Shown one piece after another: positions 1 to 7,558 of a stretch of 64,000 nt of DNA. The stretch comes from Saccharothrix luteola. GTDB taxonomy: Bacteria > Actinomycetota > Actinomycetes > Mycobacteriales > Pseudonocardiaceae. A program made the position numbers and the translations under genes. Location of the stretch: positions 39,621-103,620 of the forward strand of contig NZ_JAJHUO010000005.1 in NCBI RefSeq assembly GCF_020859565.1. Reading direction: 5' to 3'. Every line of letters starts with the position of its first letter. The stretch's first letter is position 1. Under the pieces are notes generated by a model. That model worked only from the letters and a program-made list of their open reading frames with translations. It did no database searches and had not been told where the DNA came from.

Positions 1-14
1 TGCCGCCCCCGGCG

Positions 15-29
15 CCCCCCCCCCCCCCC
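15..29. repeat. Run of 15 cytosines
   Basis: An uninterrupted run of fifteen C bases near the left edge, followed within 80 bases by several G runs. No coding region covers it. Such a run is prone to slippage and to sequencing error, so its exact length should not be trusted. The rest of positions 1-138 holds two near-copies of a short GGGGATTTCCGG-type stretch and no gene that I can support. Confidence 0.9.
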
Positions 30-138
30 AGCTCTTCGGGCCCCCCTCCGCGCGTTTCCGGGTCCAGGGGATTTTCCGGGGTCCGGGGGGAGGGGGATTT
101 CCGGTGAGGGGCCCGACCGGCGGCGGCCAGGTCGGTCC

Positions 139-429
139 TCAGGCGGCGGAGCGGCGGCGGCCGGCGATGATCCGGCGGCGTTCGTCCTCGCCCATGCCGC
201 CCCACACGCCGTACGGCTCCTGGACCGCGAGCGCGTGCTCGCGGCACGGGTCCACGACGGGGCAGCGGGCGCAGAGCTGCTTGGCCTTGTCCTCGCGGGC
301 GGCCCGGGCGGAGCCGCGCTCGTTGTCCGGGTGGAAGAAGACCGCGCTGTCACGGCCTCGGCACAACCCTTCCTTCTGCCAGTCCCAGACGTCGGTCACG
401 GGCTTGGGCAGGCGCGCGGTGCTGGTCAT
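139..429 (-). CDS. WhiB-family iron-sulfur transcription regulator
   Basis: A 96-residue WhiB-like protein. It has the four cysteines that bind the 4Fe-4S cluster (C23, C53, C56, C62), the second and third as CARC and the fourth at CREH, then the GVWGGM turn at about residues 74-79 and a basic tail ending RRRSAA that contacts DNA. Family members act with the principal sigma factor in redox or developmental control. The stretch after the first cysteine (FFHP, ERG) resembles the WhiB2/WhmD branch more than WhiB1 or WblA, but I do not assign a subgroup. A SigF/SigB-type promoter lies 43 bases upstream. The gene stands alone; the next gene on this strand ends at 538. Confidence 0.93.
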   Translation of the reverse strand: MTSTARLPKPVTDVWDWQKEGLCRGRDSAVFFHPDNERGSARAAREDKAKQLCARCPVVDPCREHALAVQEPYGVWGGMGEDERRRIIAGRRRSAA

Positions 430-471
430 CGGACGAACCCCCTTGCGGTGTCACAGGTGCTTGATCACGGC

Positions 472-498
472 TTACCCGCTGGTCCCCCGTGGGCAAAC
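472..498 (-). promoter_or_regulatory. SigF/SigB-type promoter of the whiB gene
   Basis: Read on the minus strand, GTTT (498-495) is followed by 17 bases and GGGTAA (477-472). This matches the Streptomyces sigma-B and mycobacterial SigF consensus (G-T-rich -35, 14-17 base spacer, GGGTA -10). The predicted start of transcription is about 35 bases before the whiB start codon. Confidence 0.6.
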
Positions 499-537
499 GT
501 GGTGCGCCTCATCGGATGGATTACCGGGGGAGGTGGA

Positions 538-732
538 TTACTCCGGTTCCTCCTGCGCCAGCCGCTGGTCGAGGGTCTCGCCCTCGCGCAGCTCGCGCGG
601 CGTGGTGCCGTGGCGGTCGGCGGCGCTCCAGTGCTCGGGCGGCTCGACGCCGCGCTCCAGCGGGTCGACGTCGAGCTCGTCCTCGTCCAACTGCTCGGTC
701 TCGTCCAGCGGGCGTTCGTTCGGATCGGTCAT
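538..732 (-). CDS. DUF5709-family small acidic protein
   Basis: A 64-residue acidic protein. The N-terminal half is mostly D/E/L and the C-terminal half carries HGTTPRE, EGETLDQRL and AQEEPE, which match the end of the actinobacterial DUF5709 family as I recall it. The function is unknown. Its ATG overlaps the stop of the upstream oxidoreductase by four bases (ATGA), so it is translationally coupled as the last gene of a three-gene operon with a TPP enzyme and an F420-dependent enzyme. It is shorter than many members of the family, which have a longer N-terminus. Confidence 0.75.
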   Translation of the reverse strand: MTDPNERPLDETEQLDEDELDVDPLERGVEPPEHWSAADRHGTTPRELREGETLDQRLAQEEPE

Positions 733-1712
733 CGCACTCCTCCCGGCGTGGCGAAGGCGCCCTCCAGCTCGGGCGCGACGGACTCGGCCCAGAACGCGAA
801 GAACCGCTCCTGGTCCGGGCCGATCTGGTTCACGTACACCTCGTCGTAGCCCGCGTCGGCGAACTCGCGGACGCGGTCCACGTACGGCTGCGGGTCGGGG
901 CCGACGGGCAGCGCCTCGGCCACCATGTCCTCGGTGACCAGCGTCGACGCCTGCTCGAAGTGCCGCGGCGTCGGCAGCACCTGGGCCAGTTCGCCGGGCA
1001 GCTGCTCGTTCGCCCAGAGCCGGTGCGCCGTTCTCACGCCCTCCTCGGCGGAGGGCGCGTGGCACACCTTGAACCCGGCCTGGGTCGGCTTGCCCTCGCC
1101 CCCGGCGGCGCGGAACTTCGCCACCAGCGACGGGTCCGGCATGGTCGAGCACAGGCCGTCGCCGATCCGCCCGGCCACCTTCGCCGCCTTCGGCCCGAAC
1201 GCCGACACGTACACCGGAACGGGTGACGGCGGCACCGTGTAGAGGCGCGCGTTCTCGACCGTGTAGTGCTCGCCGCGGTGGCTGACCTGCTCGCCGGTCC
1301 ACAGCGCCCGCATCACCTCGACGGCCTCTTCGAGCATCTCCAGCCGTTCCGGGGCGGACGGCCACGGGTCGCCGAAGATGTGCTCGTTCAGCGCCTCGCC
1401 GGTGCCGACGCCGAGAGTGAACCCGCCCCGGCACTGGACGGCCGCCGTCGCCGCGGCCTGCGCCACGACGGCCGGGTGAATCCGCAGCGTCGGACAGGTG
1501 ACGGCGGTCGTGACGGGCAGTGACGTGACCTCGGACAGCGCGCCGATGACGGACCACACGAACGGGCTGTTCCCCTGCTCGCCGTTCCACGGGTGGTAGT
1601 GATCGGAGATCCACAGGCGCTCGAACCCCGCCTGCTCCGCCCACCGCGCCTGCTGCACCAGCTCGCGCGGTCCGTGCTCCTCGCTGGAGAGGAAGTAACC
1701 GATGCCGACCAT
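729..1712 (-). CDS. LLM-class F420-dependent oxidoreductase (TIGR03557-like)
   Basis: A 327-residue luciferase-like TIM-barrel protein related to F420-dependent glucose-6-phosphate dehydrogenase. Recognisable features are the N-terminal GIGYFLSSEEHGP, the WISDHYHPW segment that lies near the deazaflavin in this family, and VSAFGPKAAKVAGRIGDG in the middle. Such enzymes transfer hydride to or from coenzyme F420; the substrate here is unknown. I chose the ATG at 1712; a GTG at 1718 would add two residues. It follows the TPP-dependent enzyme by about nine bases and overlaps the DUF5709 gene, so the three are co-transcribed. Confidence 0.88.
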   Translation of the reverse strand: MVGIGYFLSSEEHGPRELVQQARWAEQAGFERLWISDHYHPWNGEQGNSPFVWSVIGALSEVTSLPVTTAVTCPTLRIHPAVVAQAAATAAVQCRGGFTLGVGTGEALNEHIFGDPWPSAPERLEMLEEAVEVMRALWTGEQVSHRGEHYTVENARLYTVPPSPVPVYVSAFGPKAAKVAGRIGDGLCSTMPDPSLVAKFRAAGGEGKPTQAGFKVCHAPSAEEGVRTAHRLWANEQLPGELAQVLPTPRHFEQASTLVTEDMVAEALPVGPDPQPYVDRVREFADAGYDEVYVNQIGPDQERFFAFWAESVAPELEGAFATPGGVR

Positions 1713-1721
1713 GGCCACCGG

Positions 1722-3506
1722 TTACCCGCGCAGGAATTCCTGAACCTTGGTCGCCACCCCGCGCTTGACCACGTCCCACGCGTCCGGGTCGCCCCTGAGC
1801 ATCGCCTCGGCGGTGGCCTTGGCCTGGTCGAACGTCGTGTGGGGCGGGATCGGCGGCACGTTCGGATCGCACCGCACGTCCAGGACCACCGGCCGTGAGG
1901 CGGACAACGCCTCGTCCCACGCGCCGCCCAGGTCGGCCGGATCGGCCACGTCGATCCCGCCCAGCCCGACGGACCGCGCGAACGCCGCGTAGCCGATGTC
2001 GGGCAGCACCTGCGACTCCTCGAACTTCGGCGCGCCGCCCATCGCCCTCAGCTCCCACGTCACCTGGTTGAGGTCGTTGTTGTGCAGCACGCACACCACG
2101 CACCTCGGATCCGCCCACTCCTCGTGGTAGCGGGCGATGGTGATCAACTCGGCCAGCCCGTTCATCTGCATCGCGCCGTCGCCGACCAGCGCCACCACCG
2201 GGCGTTCCGGGTGCGCGAACTTCGCCCCGATCGCGTACGGCACCCCGGCGCCCATCGTCGCCAACGTGCCCGACAACGACCCGCGCATCCGCCCGCGCAA
2301 CTTCACCAGCCGGGCGTACCAGTTCGCCGCGGACCCCGAGTCGGCGGTCACGATCGCGTCGTCGGGCAACCGCGACGACAACTCCCACATGATCCGCATG
2401 GGGTTCACCGGGTCCGCGTCCACAAAGGACTGCCGACGCAGGGTGTCCCACCACTCGGCCACGTTGCGCTCGACGGTCTCCCGCCAACGCCGGTTCTCCT
2501 TGCGCCGCAACAGCGGGAGCATCGCCCGCAACGTCGCCCCCGCGTCACCGACCAGGTTCACCTCGGTCGGGTAGCGCATCCCGATGAACCGCCCGTCGAC
2601 GTCCACCTGCACCGCCCGCGCGGCGCCGAACTCGGGCAGGAACTGCGAATAGGGAAAGCTCGACCCGACGATCAACAACGTGTCGCAGTCCCGCATCAGC
2701 TCGTAGCTCGGCCTCGTGCCCAGCAACCCGATCGACCCGGTCACCCACGGTTCGTCGTCCGGCAGCACGTCCTTGCCCAACAACGCCTTCGCCACACCGG
2801 CGCCCAACACCTCCGCCACCTGGCGAACCTCACCACCGGCCCCGCGCGCCCCCTGGCCCACGAGCATCGCCACGCGCTCCCCGGCGTTCAACACCTCCAC
2901 TGCGCGCTCGACGTCATCCGTCGCCGGGACGGCGGTCGCCCGACCCCGGCTGGGTGCGCTGGACGGCACGTGCTTGAACGCGTGCTCGGGCGGCGTGTAG
3001 TCCAGTTCCTGCACGTCGGCCGGGATGATCAGCGCCGTGGGCGCCCGCTGCGCCTCCGCGGTGCGAATGGCCCGGTCCAGGGCGTTGGGCAACTGCTCCG
3101 GCACGGTCACGTCGACCAGGTACTCGGACGCGACGTCCTTGAACAACGAGTGCAGGTCCACCTCCTGCTGGTAACTGCCACCCATCGCCGTGCGCGCCGT
3201 CTGCCCGACGATCGCCACCACCGGCACGTGATCCAACTTGGCGTCGTACAACCCGTTCAGCAGGTGGATCGCCCCAGGCCCGGAGGTGGCCATGCACACC
3301 CCGACCCGGCCGCTGAACTTCGCGTACCCGACGGCCTGCATCGCGGACATTTCCTCGTGCCGCGACTGCACAAACCGGGGCCTGTCCCCACTACGCCCAA
3401 AAGCCGAAACCAGCCCGTTGATGCCGTCACCCGGATAGGCGAACACGTGCTCGACCCCCCAGTCGCGCAGGCGGCGCAGCACGAAGTCGGCAACGGTGTC
3501 GGTCAT
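1722..3506 (-). CDS. Thiamine-pyrophosphate-dependent enzyme, pyruvate oxidase/acetolactate synthase type
   Basis: A 594-residue enzyme with the three-domain layout of the POX/ALS family. The N-terminal domain has FAYPGDGINGL and RHEEMSAMQAVGYA, which contains the conserved glutamate that activates TPP. The C-terminal TPP/Mg site is the GDG...NN motif (VGDGAMQMNG, then VLHNNDLNQV). These enzymes decarboxylate a 2-oxo acid such as pyruvate. Gene context (an F420 enzyme and DUF5709, no regulatory subunit) argues against the biosynthetic acetolactate synthase; a pyruvate-oxidase-like role is more likely, with the electron acceptor unknown. An AGGGAGG ribosome site precedes the ATG. First gene of the operon running to 538. 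Confidence 0.9.
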   Translation of the reverse strand: MTDTVADFVLRRLRDWGVEHVFAYPGDGINGLVSAFGRSGDRPRFVQSRHEEMSAMQAVGYAKFSGRVGVCMATSGPGAIHLLNGLYDAKLDHVPVVAIVGQTARTAMGGSYQQEVDLHSLFKDVASEYLVDVTVPEQLPNALDRAIRTAEAQRAPTALIIPADVQELDYTPPEHAFKHVPSSAPSRGRATAVPATDDVERAVEVLNAGERVAMLVGQGARGAGGEVRQVAEVLGAGVAKALLGKDVLPDDEPWVTGSIGLLGTRPSYELMRDCDTLLIVGSSFPYSQFLPEFGAARAVQVDVDGRFIGMRYPTEVNLVGDAGATLRAMLPLLRRKENRRWRETVERNVAEWWDTLRRQSFVDADPVNPMRIMWELSSRLPDDAIVTADSGSAANWYARLVKLRGRMRGSLSGTLATMGAGVPYAIGAKFAHPERPVVALVGDGAMQMNGLAELITIARYHEEWADPRCVVCVLHNNDLNQVTWELRAMGGAPKFEESQVLPDIGYAAFARSVGLGGIDVADPADLGGAWDEALSASRPVVLDVRCDPNVPPIPPHTTFDQAKATAEAMLRGDPDAWDVVKRGVATKVQEFLRG

Positions 3507-3599
3507 GGCGGCCTCCCTGGAAAAGAAAGGGTTACCCGCCCCACCAGCCCTTACTCAGCCCACCCACCGCCGGCGCCCTACCCCGGGCCGGCCGGTGAC

Positions 3600-4145
3600 G
3601 CAGGCAGGGCCGGGACGCAGCAGGGCCAGACGCAGCAGGGCCGGTTGGGGCCAGCAAGGTGGGCACGGCGCTGGCAGACCGGCGGCTGACCGGGGATGGC
3701 GGCCGGGCGGTGACCGCGGCTGGGCAACGATCGCGGCTGAGCGGGGATCGAGCGGGCCAAGGTTCGGGCGGGCCAAGGGATCGCCGCCAGGCAGGGCTTG
3801 CGGCTGAGCGGGGATGGGGGCTGAGCGGGGATGGGGGCAGGGCGGGGATGGCGCGGGGATCGAGGCTGGGTGGAGATCGCGGCGGCACCGATCGCGGCGG
3901 CAGGGATCCGGCGCGGGAATCGGGGCAGGGTCGAAGGGCAGGGCCGCGGCTGGGCGGAGATCGCAAGCTGCTCTGTTGACAGGGCGGGGATCGCGGGCTC
4001 CGTTGGCGGGGCGGGGGGCGGGGCGGGATCGCAAGCTGCGTTGGCGGGGCGGGATCGCGGCGGGGTGGAGATCGCGGCGGGGCGGGGATCGGGGGGTGCG
4101 TCGGCGGGGCATGGCTGGGCTGGGCGGGGCGGGCGTTGGAACCGC
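3600..4145 (+). repeat. G-rich degenerate tandem repeat tract
   Basis: About 550 bases built from a loosely repeated unit near GGCGGGGATCGCGG, repeated at least a dozen times with insertions; the segment GATCGCAAGCTGC occurs twice inside it. The plus strand is strikingly G-rich and C-poor, unlike neighbouring genes. The minus-strand frames read as low-complexity proline/arginine/serine text without domain features, so I treat it as non-coding. Positions 4146-4395 hold no gene either, apart from the short repeat element listed separately. Confidence 0.75.
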
Positions 4146-4319
4146 ACTTGCCCATCCACGCCCCCTGGGCCGTAGTCGCCATGCCTGTCCGCCGCCGGGC
4201 CGGCCGTTTTATCCGGCTAACGTGAGACATGCGGTTTGGGTTGTCCTAGGTTGCACTCTTCGCCCGGTCGAGTGATCAACCAACCCGAGCAACCTCACAG
4301 GCACCCACAACGGCCCCCG

Positions 4320-4363
4320 CAACGGACCCGGAACCAACCCACCGAGGCCCGATTTGACATGGG
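4320..4363 (+). repeat. Dispersed intergenic repeat, copy 1
   Basis: Shares two blocks, CAACGGACCCG and CCCACCGAGGCCC, in the same order and spacing with the copy at 21664-21706. The ten bases that follow (GATTTGACAT) occur there in inverted orientation. It lies just past the 3' end of the M50 protease gene. Confidence 0.6.
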
Positions 4364-4395
4364 TTCGGGCACCCCAGGCAGGTCGAGCCGGACCC

Positions 4396-5052
4396 TCACA
4401 ACGGCAGCAACAACCGCCCGCCCACCACCAGAGTCCCCACCGCCACCCCGGCGAACAGCAGCACCCACACCAACCCCGGCACCCGCGTGATCCGCGCCAG
4501 CTGATCGGCATCGGACTGCCGCGCCAACCCCCGCATCCGCCGCCGCTGCAACTCCCCCACCGGCCTGACCCCGCCCAACAACAAGAACCACGTCACGAAC
4601 AACGCGAACGCCGCCTGCCACTCCACCGTCGCGTACCACGACACGGCGAACATCACCGCCCCGGTCACCACGACCGACAGCACGCCGAACGCGTTGCGGA
4701 TCATCACCAGCATCCCGGCCAGCAACCCGACCGTCGCCCACAGCAACGGCCGGACCTGGTCGGACGTCACCAGGACCGCCGCGCCCAGCCCGAGCAACGA
4801 CGGCGTCACGTACCCCGCGAAGTACATCAGCACGACCGCGAAACCGGTCGGCCTGCCGCGCGACACCGTGACCCCGGACGTGTCCGAGTTCAGCTTGATG
4901 CCCTCCAGCCTCCGGCCGGTGAGCAGCGCGACGAGGGCGTGCCCGGCCTCGTGCGCGATGGTGATGACGTGCCTGCTGTACCGCCACACGCCCGGACTGG
5001 CCACCAGGACCAGCGCCAGCACGGCGGGAGCCCATTTCGTCAGAGTCGACAT
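4396..5052 (-). CDS. M50-family membrane metallopeptidase
   Basis: A 218-residue integral membrane protein with the zinc-protease motif HEAGH at residues 34-38 (ligands H34 and H38, catalytic E35) in a hydrophobic setting, then several membrane segments. It fits the small B-type M50 peptidases of actinobacteria, which have the active site close to the N-terminus and no PDZ domain. Family relatives cut proteins inside the membrane, for example anti-sigma factors; the substrate here is unknown. I chose the ATG at 5052, which gives a normal N-terminus; an upstream in-frame extension has no membrane or domain character. It is transcribed divergently from the aldo/keto reductase gene. Confidence 0.82.
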   Translation of the reverse strand: MSTLTKWAPAVLALVLVASPGVWRYSRHVITIAHEAGHALVALLTGRRLEGIKLNSDTSGVTVSRGRPTGFAVVLMYFAGYVTPSLLGLGAAVLVTSDQVRPLLWATVGLLAGMLVMIRNAFGVLSVVVTGAVMFAVSWYATVEWQAAFALFVTWFLLLGGVRPVGELQRRRMRGLARQSDADQLARITRVPGLVWVLLFAGVAVGTLVVGGRLLLPL

Positions 5053-5085
5053 CGCCACCCAGCATGCCAGGGCCGCACCAGGGGC

Positions 5086-5116
5086 TTGACCTGGACCGCG
5101 CTCCAGCACCCAGGCT
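5086..5116 (+). promoter_or_regulatory. MerR-type promoter of the aldo/keto reductase gene
   Basis: TTGACC (5086-5091), a 19-base spacer carrying the dyad CTGGA/TCCAG, then CAGGCT (5111-5116). The long spacer with a dyad inside it is the hallmark of promoters controlled by MerR-family activators. Transcription would begin at or next to the ATG at 5124, giving a leaderless message. No MerR gene lies in the window. Confidence 0.6.
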
Positions 5117-5123
5117 GACCGCC

Positions 5124-6068
5124 ATGAGACGACAGCGCATCGGTTCACTGGAGGTCAGCGCCCTGGCGCTGGGCACGCTGCCGTTCGGCACGTCAGTCGA
5201 CCAACGGACCTCGTTCGCGATCATGGACCGCTTCGCCGAGGCGGGCGGCACGTTCCTGGACACGGCCAACAACTACGTGTTCTGGGACGGTGGCACGGGC
5301 GACGAGAGCGAGCAGACCGTCGGTCGCTGGCTGGCCGCCCGGGGCAACCGCGACGACGTGGTCGTGGCCACCAAGACGGGCGCGCGGCCGTTGACGCCGG
5401 GCACCGGGCTGGAGAACGCCGAGGGCCTGGCCGGCGACACGGTCCGCAGTGCCGCCGCCGCGAGCCTGGAGCGGCTGGGCATCGACCACATCGACCTCTA
5501 CTACAGCCACATCGAGGACCGCCGGGTCACGCTGGAGGACACCCTCGGCGGGTTCGCGTCCCTCGTCGAAGCCGGCACGGTGCGGGAGATCGGCGCCAGC
5601 AACCACGCCACGTGGCGCTTCGACCGGGCACGGGCGGTGTCACGGGCGAACGGCTGGCCGCTCTACACCGCCGTGCAGCAGCGGTACAGCTACCTCCGAC
5701 CGCGGCCGGGGGTGAAGCTGCCCGAGGGCGGTCACGTGCACATGACCGACGAGCTGCTCGACTACGCGCAGACCGAGCGGGACGTCACGCTCGTGGCGTA
5801 CTCGGCGCTGCTCGCGGGCAGGTACCGGGACAAGCCGCTGGGCGAGGAGTACGACCACCCCGGCACCACGCGGCGGCTGAGGGTGCTGCACGAGGTCGCG
5901 GCGGAACTCGGCGCCACGGTCAACCAGGTCGTGCTCGCGTGGCTGATACGCCAGGACATCATCCCGCTCGTGGGCGCCACCTCCGTCGCACAGGTGGAGG
6001 AAACGCTGGGCGCGCTCGAGATCGAACTGGACGACGACCAGGTGGACCGCATGGACTCGGCGACCTGA
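5124..6068 (+). CDS. Aldo/keto reductase
   Basis: A 314-residue NADPH-dependent aldo/keto reductase. The barrel signatures are visible: GTLPFGT at the start, FLDTANNYVFWDGG (catalytic Asp and Tyr), VVVATKTG with the catalytic Lys, LYYSHIEDR with the expected His, and a C-terminal NADPH-binding stretch VGATSVAQVEETL. Such enzymes reduce aldehydes or ketones; the substrate is unknown. The ATG at 5124 sits right at the predicted transcription start, so a leaderless message is likely; an upstream in-frame extension lacks family similarity. Confidence 0.9.
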   Translation: MRRQRIGSLEVSALALGTLPFGTSVDQRTSFAIMDRFAEAGGTFLDTANNYVFWDGGTGDESEQTVGRWLAARGNRDDVVVATKTGARPLTPGTGLENAEGLAGDTVRSAAAASLERLGIDHIDLYYSHIEDRRVTLEDTLGGFASLVEAGTVREIGASNHATWRFDRARAVSRANGWPLYTAVQQRYSYLRPRPGVKLPEGGHVHMTDELLDYAQTERDVTLVAYSALLAGRYRDKPLGEEYDHPGTTRRLRVLHEVAAELGATVNQVVLAWLIRQDIIPLVGATSVAQVEETLGALEIELDDDQVDRMDSAT

Positions 6069-6085
6069 ACAGCGAACAGCGAACA

Positions 6086-6112
6086 GCGCACGGTCCGTTC
6101 GGGACCGTGCGC
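6086..6112. terminator. Intrinsic terminator between convergent genes
   Basis: An 11-base-pair perfect stem (GCGCACGGTCC with its complement) and a five-base loop, 18 bases after the reductase stop codon and facing the end of the DUF4383 gene. Three direct copies of GAACAGC precede it. Confidence 0.75.
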
Positions 6113-6155
6113 CGTTCGCGCGTCTTGCCGTCAGCGCGTCAGACCAGCCGGCCCA

Positions 6156-6938
6156 TCACCGGCTGAACCGCGACTTGTGCTGCTCCGCGATGGCCGGGTC
6201 GATCGGCTGGACCGGCCGCGGGTTCACGGTCGGGTCCATCGACTCGACCCGCTCGTCGCGGTACGCACCGTGCGGCGCGTCGTCGGTGCGCTGCGCGGGC
6301 ATCTCCTGCGTCACCGGATCGGCCTTCGGGTCGCGGATGCTCGCGTCCCGCTCGTACCGGGCCTGCTCCCGACGCCGCTCCGCCTCCCGCCGGTCCGCGA
6401 TCGTCTCGCCAGGACCCGCGACCGTCTCGCCGGGGCCCGCGACGGGCGCGATCGGCTCCCCGGTCCGCGTGTCGACCGGCGGTTCCGTCACGATCTTCCG
6501 CCGCGCCGGCAGCACCGCGATCAGCAGGCCGACGGCGGCGAGGCCGAGGTGCAGCCAGTTGTCGTTGACGTTGAGCGCCAGCGGGTTGCCGAGGCCGGCC
6601 ACCGGGTTGGTGGAGAACACCCCGGCCAGGGCCAGGCCCCACAGCAGCACGGCGCCGTAGCCGATGAACAGGATCCAGCCGTACAGGCGCGCCAGGCCGG
6701 ACGTGCTCGCCATCAGCAGGCCGAGCACACCGAACGCCAGGTGGACCACGTTGTGCAGCGGGTTCAGCGTGAACCCGAGCAGCATCGCGTGCTGGTCGCC
6801 CGCGAAGTCGCCGAACCCGGTGCGCACGAAGCCCAGCACACCCAACGCGAGGAAGACCGAACCGACCAGGCCTGCGAGCACCTGGGCGGGTTGCAGGCCC
6901 GCGACCTTGACGCGACCGACCGTCGAGTGGTGGGTCAT
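6156..6938 (-). CDS. DUF4383-family membrane protein with charged C-terminal tail
   Basis: A 260-residue protein with four predicted membrane helices in the first 145 residues, in the DUF4383 pattern (NVVHLAFGVLGLLMA, ARLYGWILFIGYG, NDNWLHLGLAAVGLL). A long hydrophilic tail follows, rich in R, E and P, with the short repeat AGPGETVAGPGETI. The family is common in actinobacteria and has no known function. The ATG at 6938 starts MTHHSTVGR; the upstream extension is arginine-rich and not membrane-like. A SigF/SigB-type promoter lies 58 bases upstream, and a second DUF4383-like gene follows the sigF-like gene at 38668, so the family appears tied to the stress regulon. Confidence 0.85.
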   Translation of the reverse strand: MTHHSTVGRVKVAGLQPAQVLAGLVGSVFLALGVLGFVRTGFGDFAGDQHAMLLGFTLNPLHNVVHLAFGVLGLLMASTSGLARLYGWILFIGYGAVLLWGLALAGVFSTNPVAGLGNPLALNVNDNWLHLGLAAVGLLIAVLPARRKIVTEPPVDTRTGEPIAPVAGPGETVAGPGETIADRREAERRREQARYERDASIRDPKADPVTQEMPAQRTDDAPHGAYRDERVESMDPTVNPRPVQPIDPAIAEQHKSRFSR

Positions 6939-6995
6939 CTCGCCCTCCAACTGAGGACCACGAGCCCGTCTGACCGGGCTCCGGACGACCACCGA

Positions 6996-7021
6996 CTACC
7001 CGTCCGGTCCGAGCCGCAAAC
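6996..7021 (-). promoter_or_regulatory. SigF/SigB-type promoter of the DUF4383 gene
   Basis: On the minus strand, GTTT (7021-7018), 16 bases, GGGTAG (7001-6996). This is an essentially perfect SigF/SigB-type promoter ending 58 bases before the start codon. Confidence 0.7.
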
Positions 7022-7077
7022 AGGAGCCGCGAACGGCGCGTCGCCGCCCCGACCCGGTACCGGGGCCGAATGGCGGC

Positions 7078-7106
7078 GGGGGACGGGCGCACGAACCCGT
7101 CCCCCC
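7078..7106 (+). terminator. Strong GC hairpin followed by TTT, without an upstream gene
   Basis: GGGGGACGGG and its perfect complement around an eight-base loop, followed on the plus strand by CTTT. It looks like an intrinsic terminator reading rightward, yet no plus-strand gene ends nearby (the reductase has its own terminator at 6086). A second small C/G hairpin follows at about 7124-7139. Confidence 0.55.
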
Positions 7107-7497
7107 TTTCCCGACAGGAGTCACACACCCCGCCGTGCCGGGGTTTATCCGCCCCGACCCACCCCATGAAGGCCGGGCGGCCAGCGCCACGCCGAATGCG
7201 TGCCGATCATTACAGCCAATAGGCCGATAAGATTTCCCAATAATCACGCACCGTGTCGTCGGATTCGACGCATGCGAAGTATGGGCAGGTCAGGAGCGCT
7301 GGACCCGGTCACCGGACGTGCGCGTCGCGGAGCCGTTCCACTCGGTCTCCTTGCTGTTCACGAAGGTCCCCTTTGTGGTTCGTCGAACACCACTGCGGTG
7401 TCACCACGACTATCTCCGAACCGGCCGCTCGCGTCAAAGTAATTACGGCGTTCGCGAATTCATCGGACCAACCTCCGGTCCCATCGGGCAGGATCGC
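7107..7497. other. Long intergenic region of lower GC content
   Basis: About 390 bases with visible AT-richer patches (7190-7255 and 7430-7475) and no reading frame with protein-like features. It contains a small hairpin ACACC-ACTGC-GGTGT at about 7388-7402. It may hold regulatory sites or a small RNA; nothing in the sequence proves either. Confidence 0.4.
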
Positions 7498-7528
7498 TTG
7501 ACCTCGACTTAACTCGAACTCCTAGCGT
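7498..7528 (+). promoter_or_regulatory. MerR-type promoter of the quinone oxidoreductase gene
   Basis: TTGACC (7498-7503), a 19-base spacer holding an imperfect dyad (CCTCGACTT against AACTCGAAC), then TAGCGT (7523-7528). It has the same architecture as the promoter at 5086, typical of MerR-family control of redox enzymes. Confidence 0.6.
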
Positions 7529-7558
7529 GGCCGGCAGGACTTCAGAGGGGATCAGGAC

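Noticed and set aside
3531-3536. GGGTAA upstream of the TPP enzyme as a sixth SigF-type promoter
   Set aside because: No GTTT-like -35 lies 14-17 bases further upstream.
3532-4230. Three overlapping minus-strand frames of 185-232 codons in the G-rich tract
   Set aside because: They read as proline, arginine and serine repeats in all three frames at once, as expected from a G-rich repeat without stop codons. No ribosome site or domain supports any of them.
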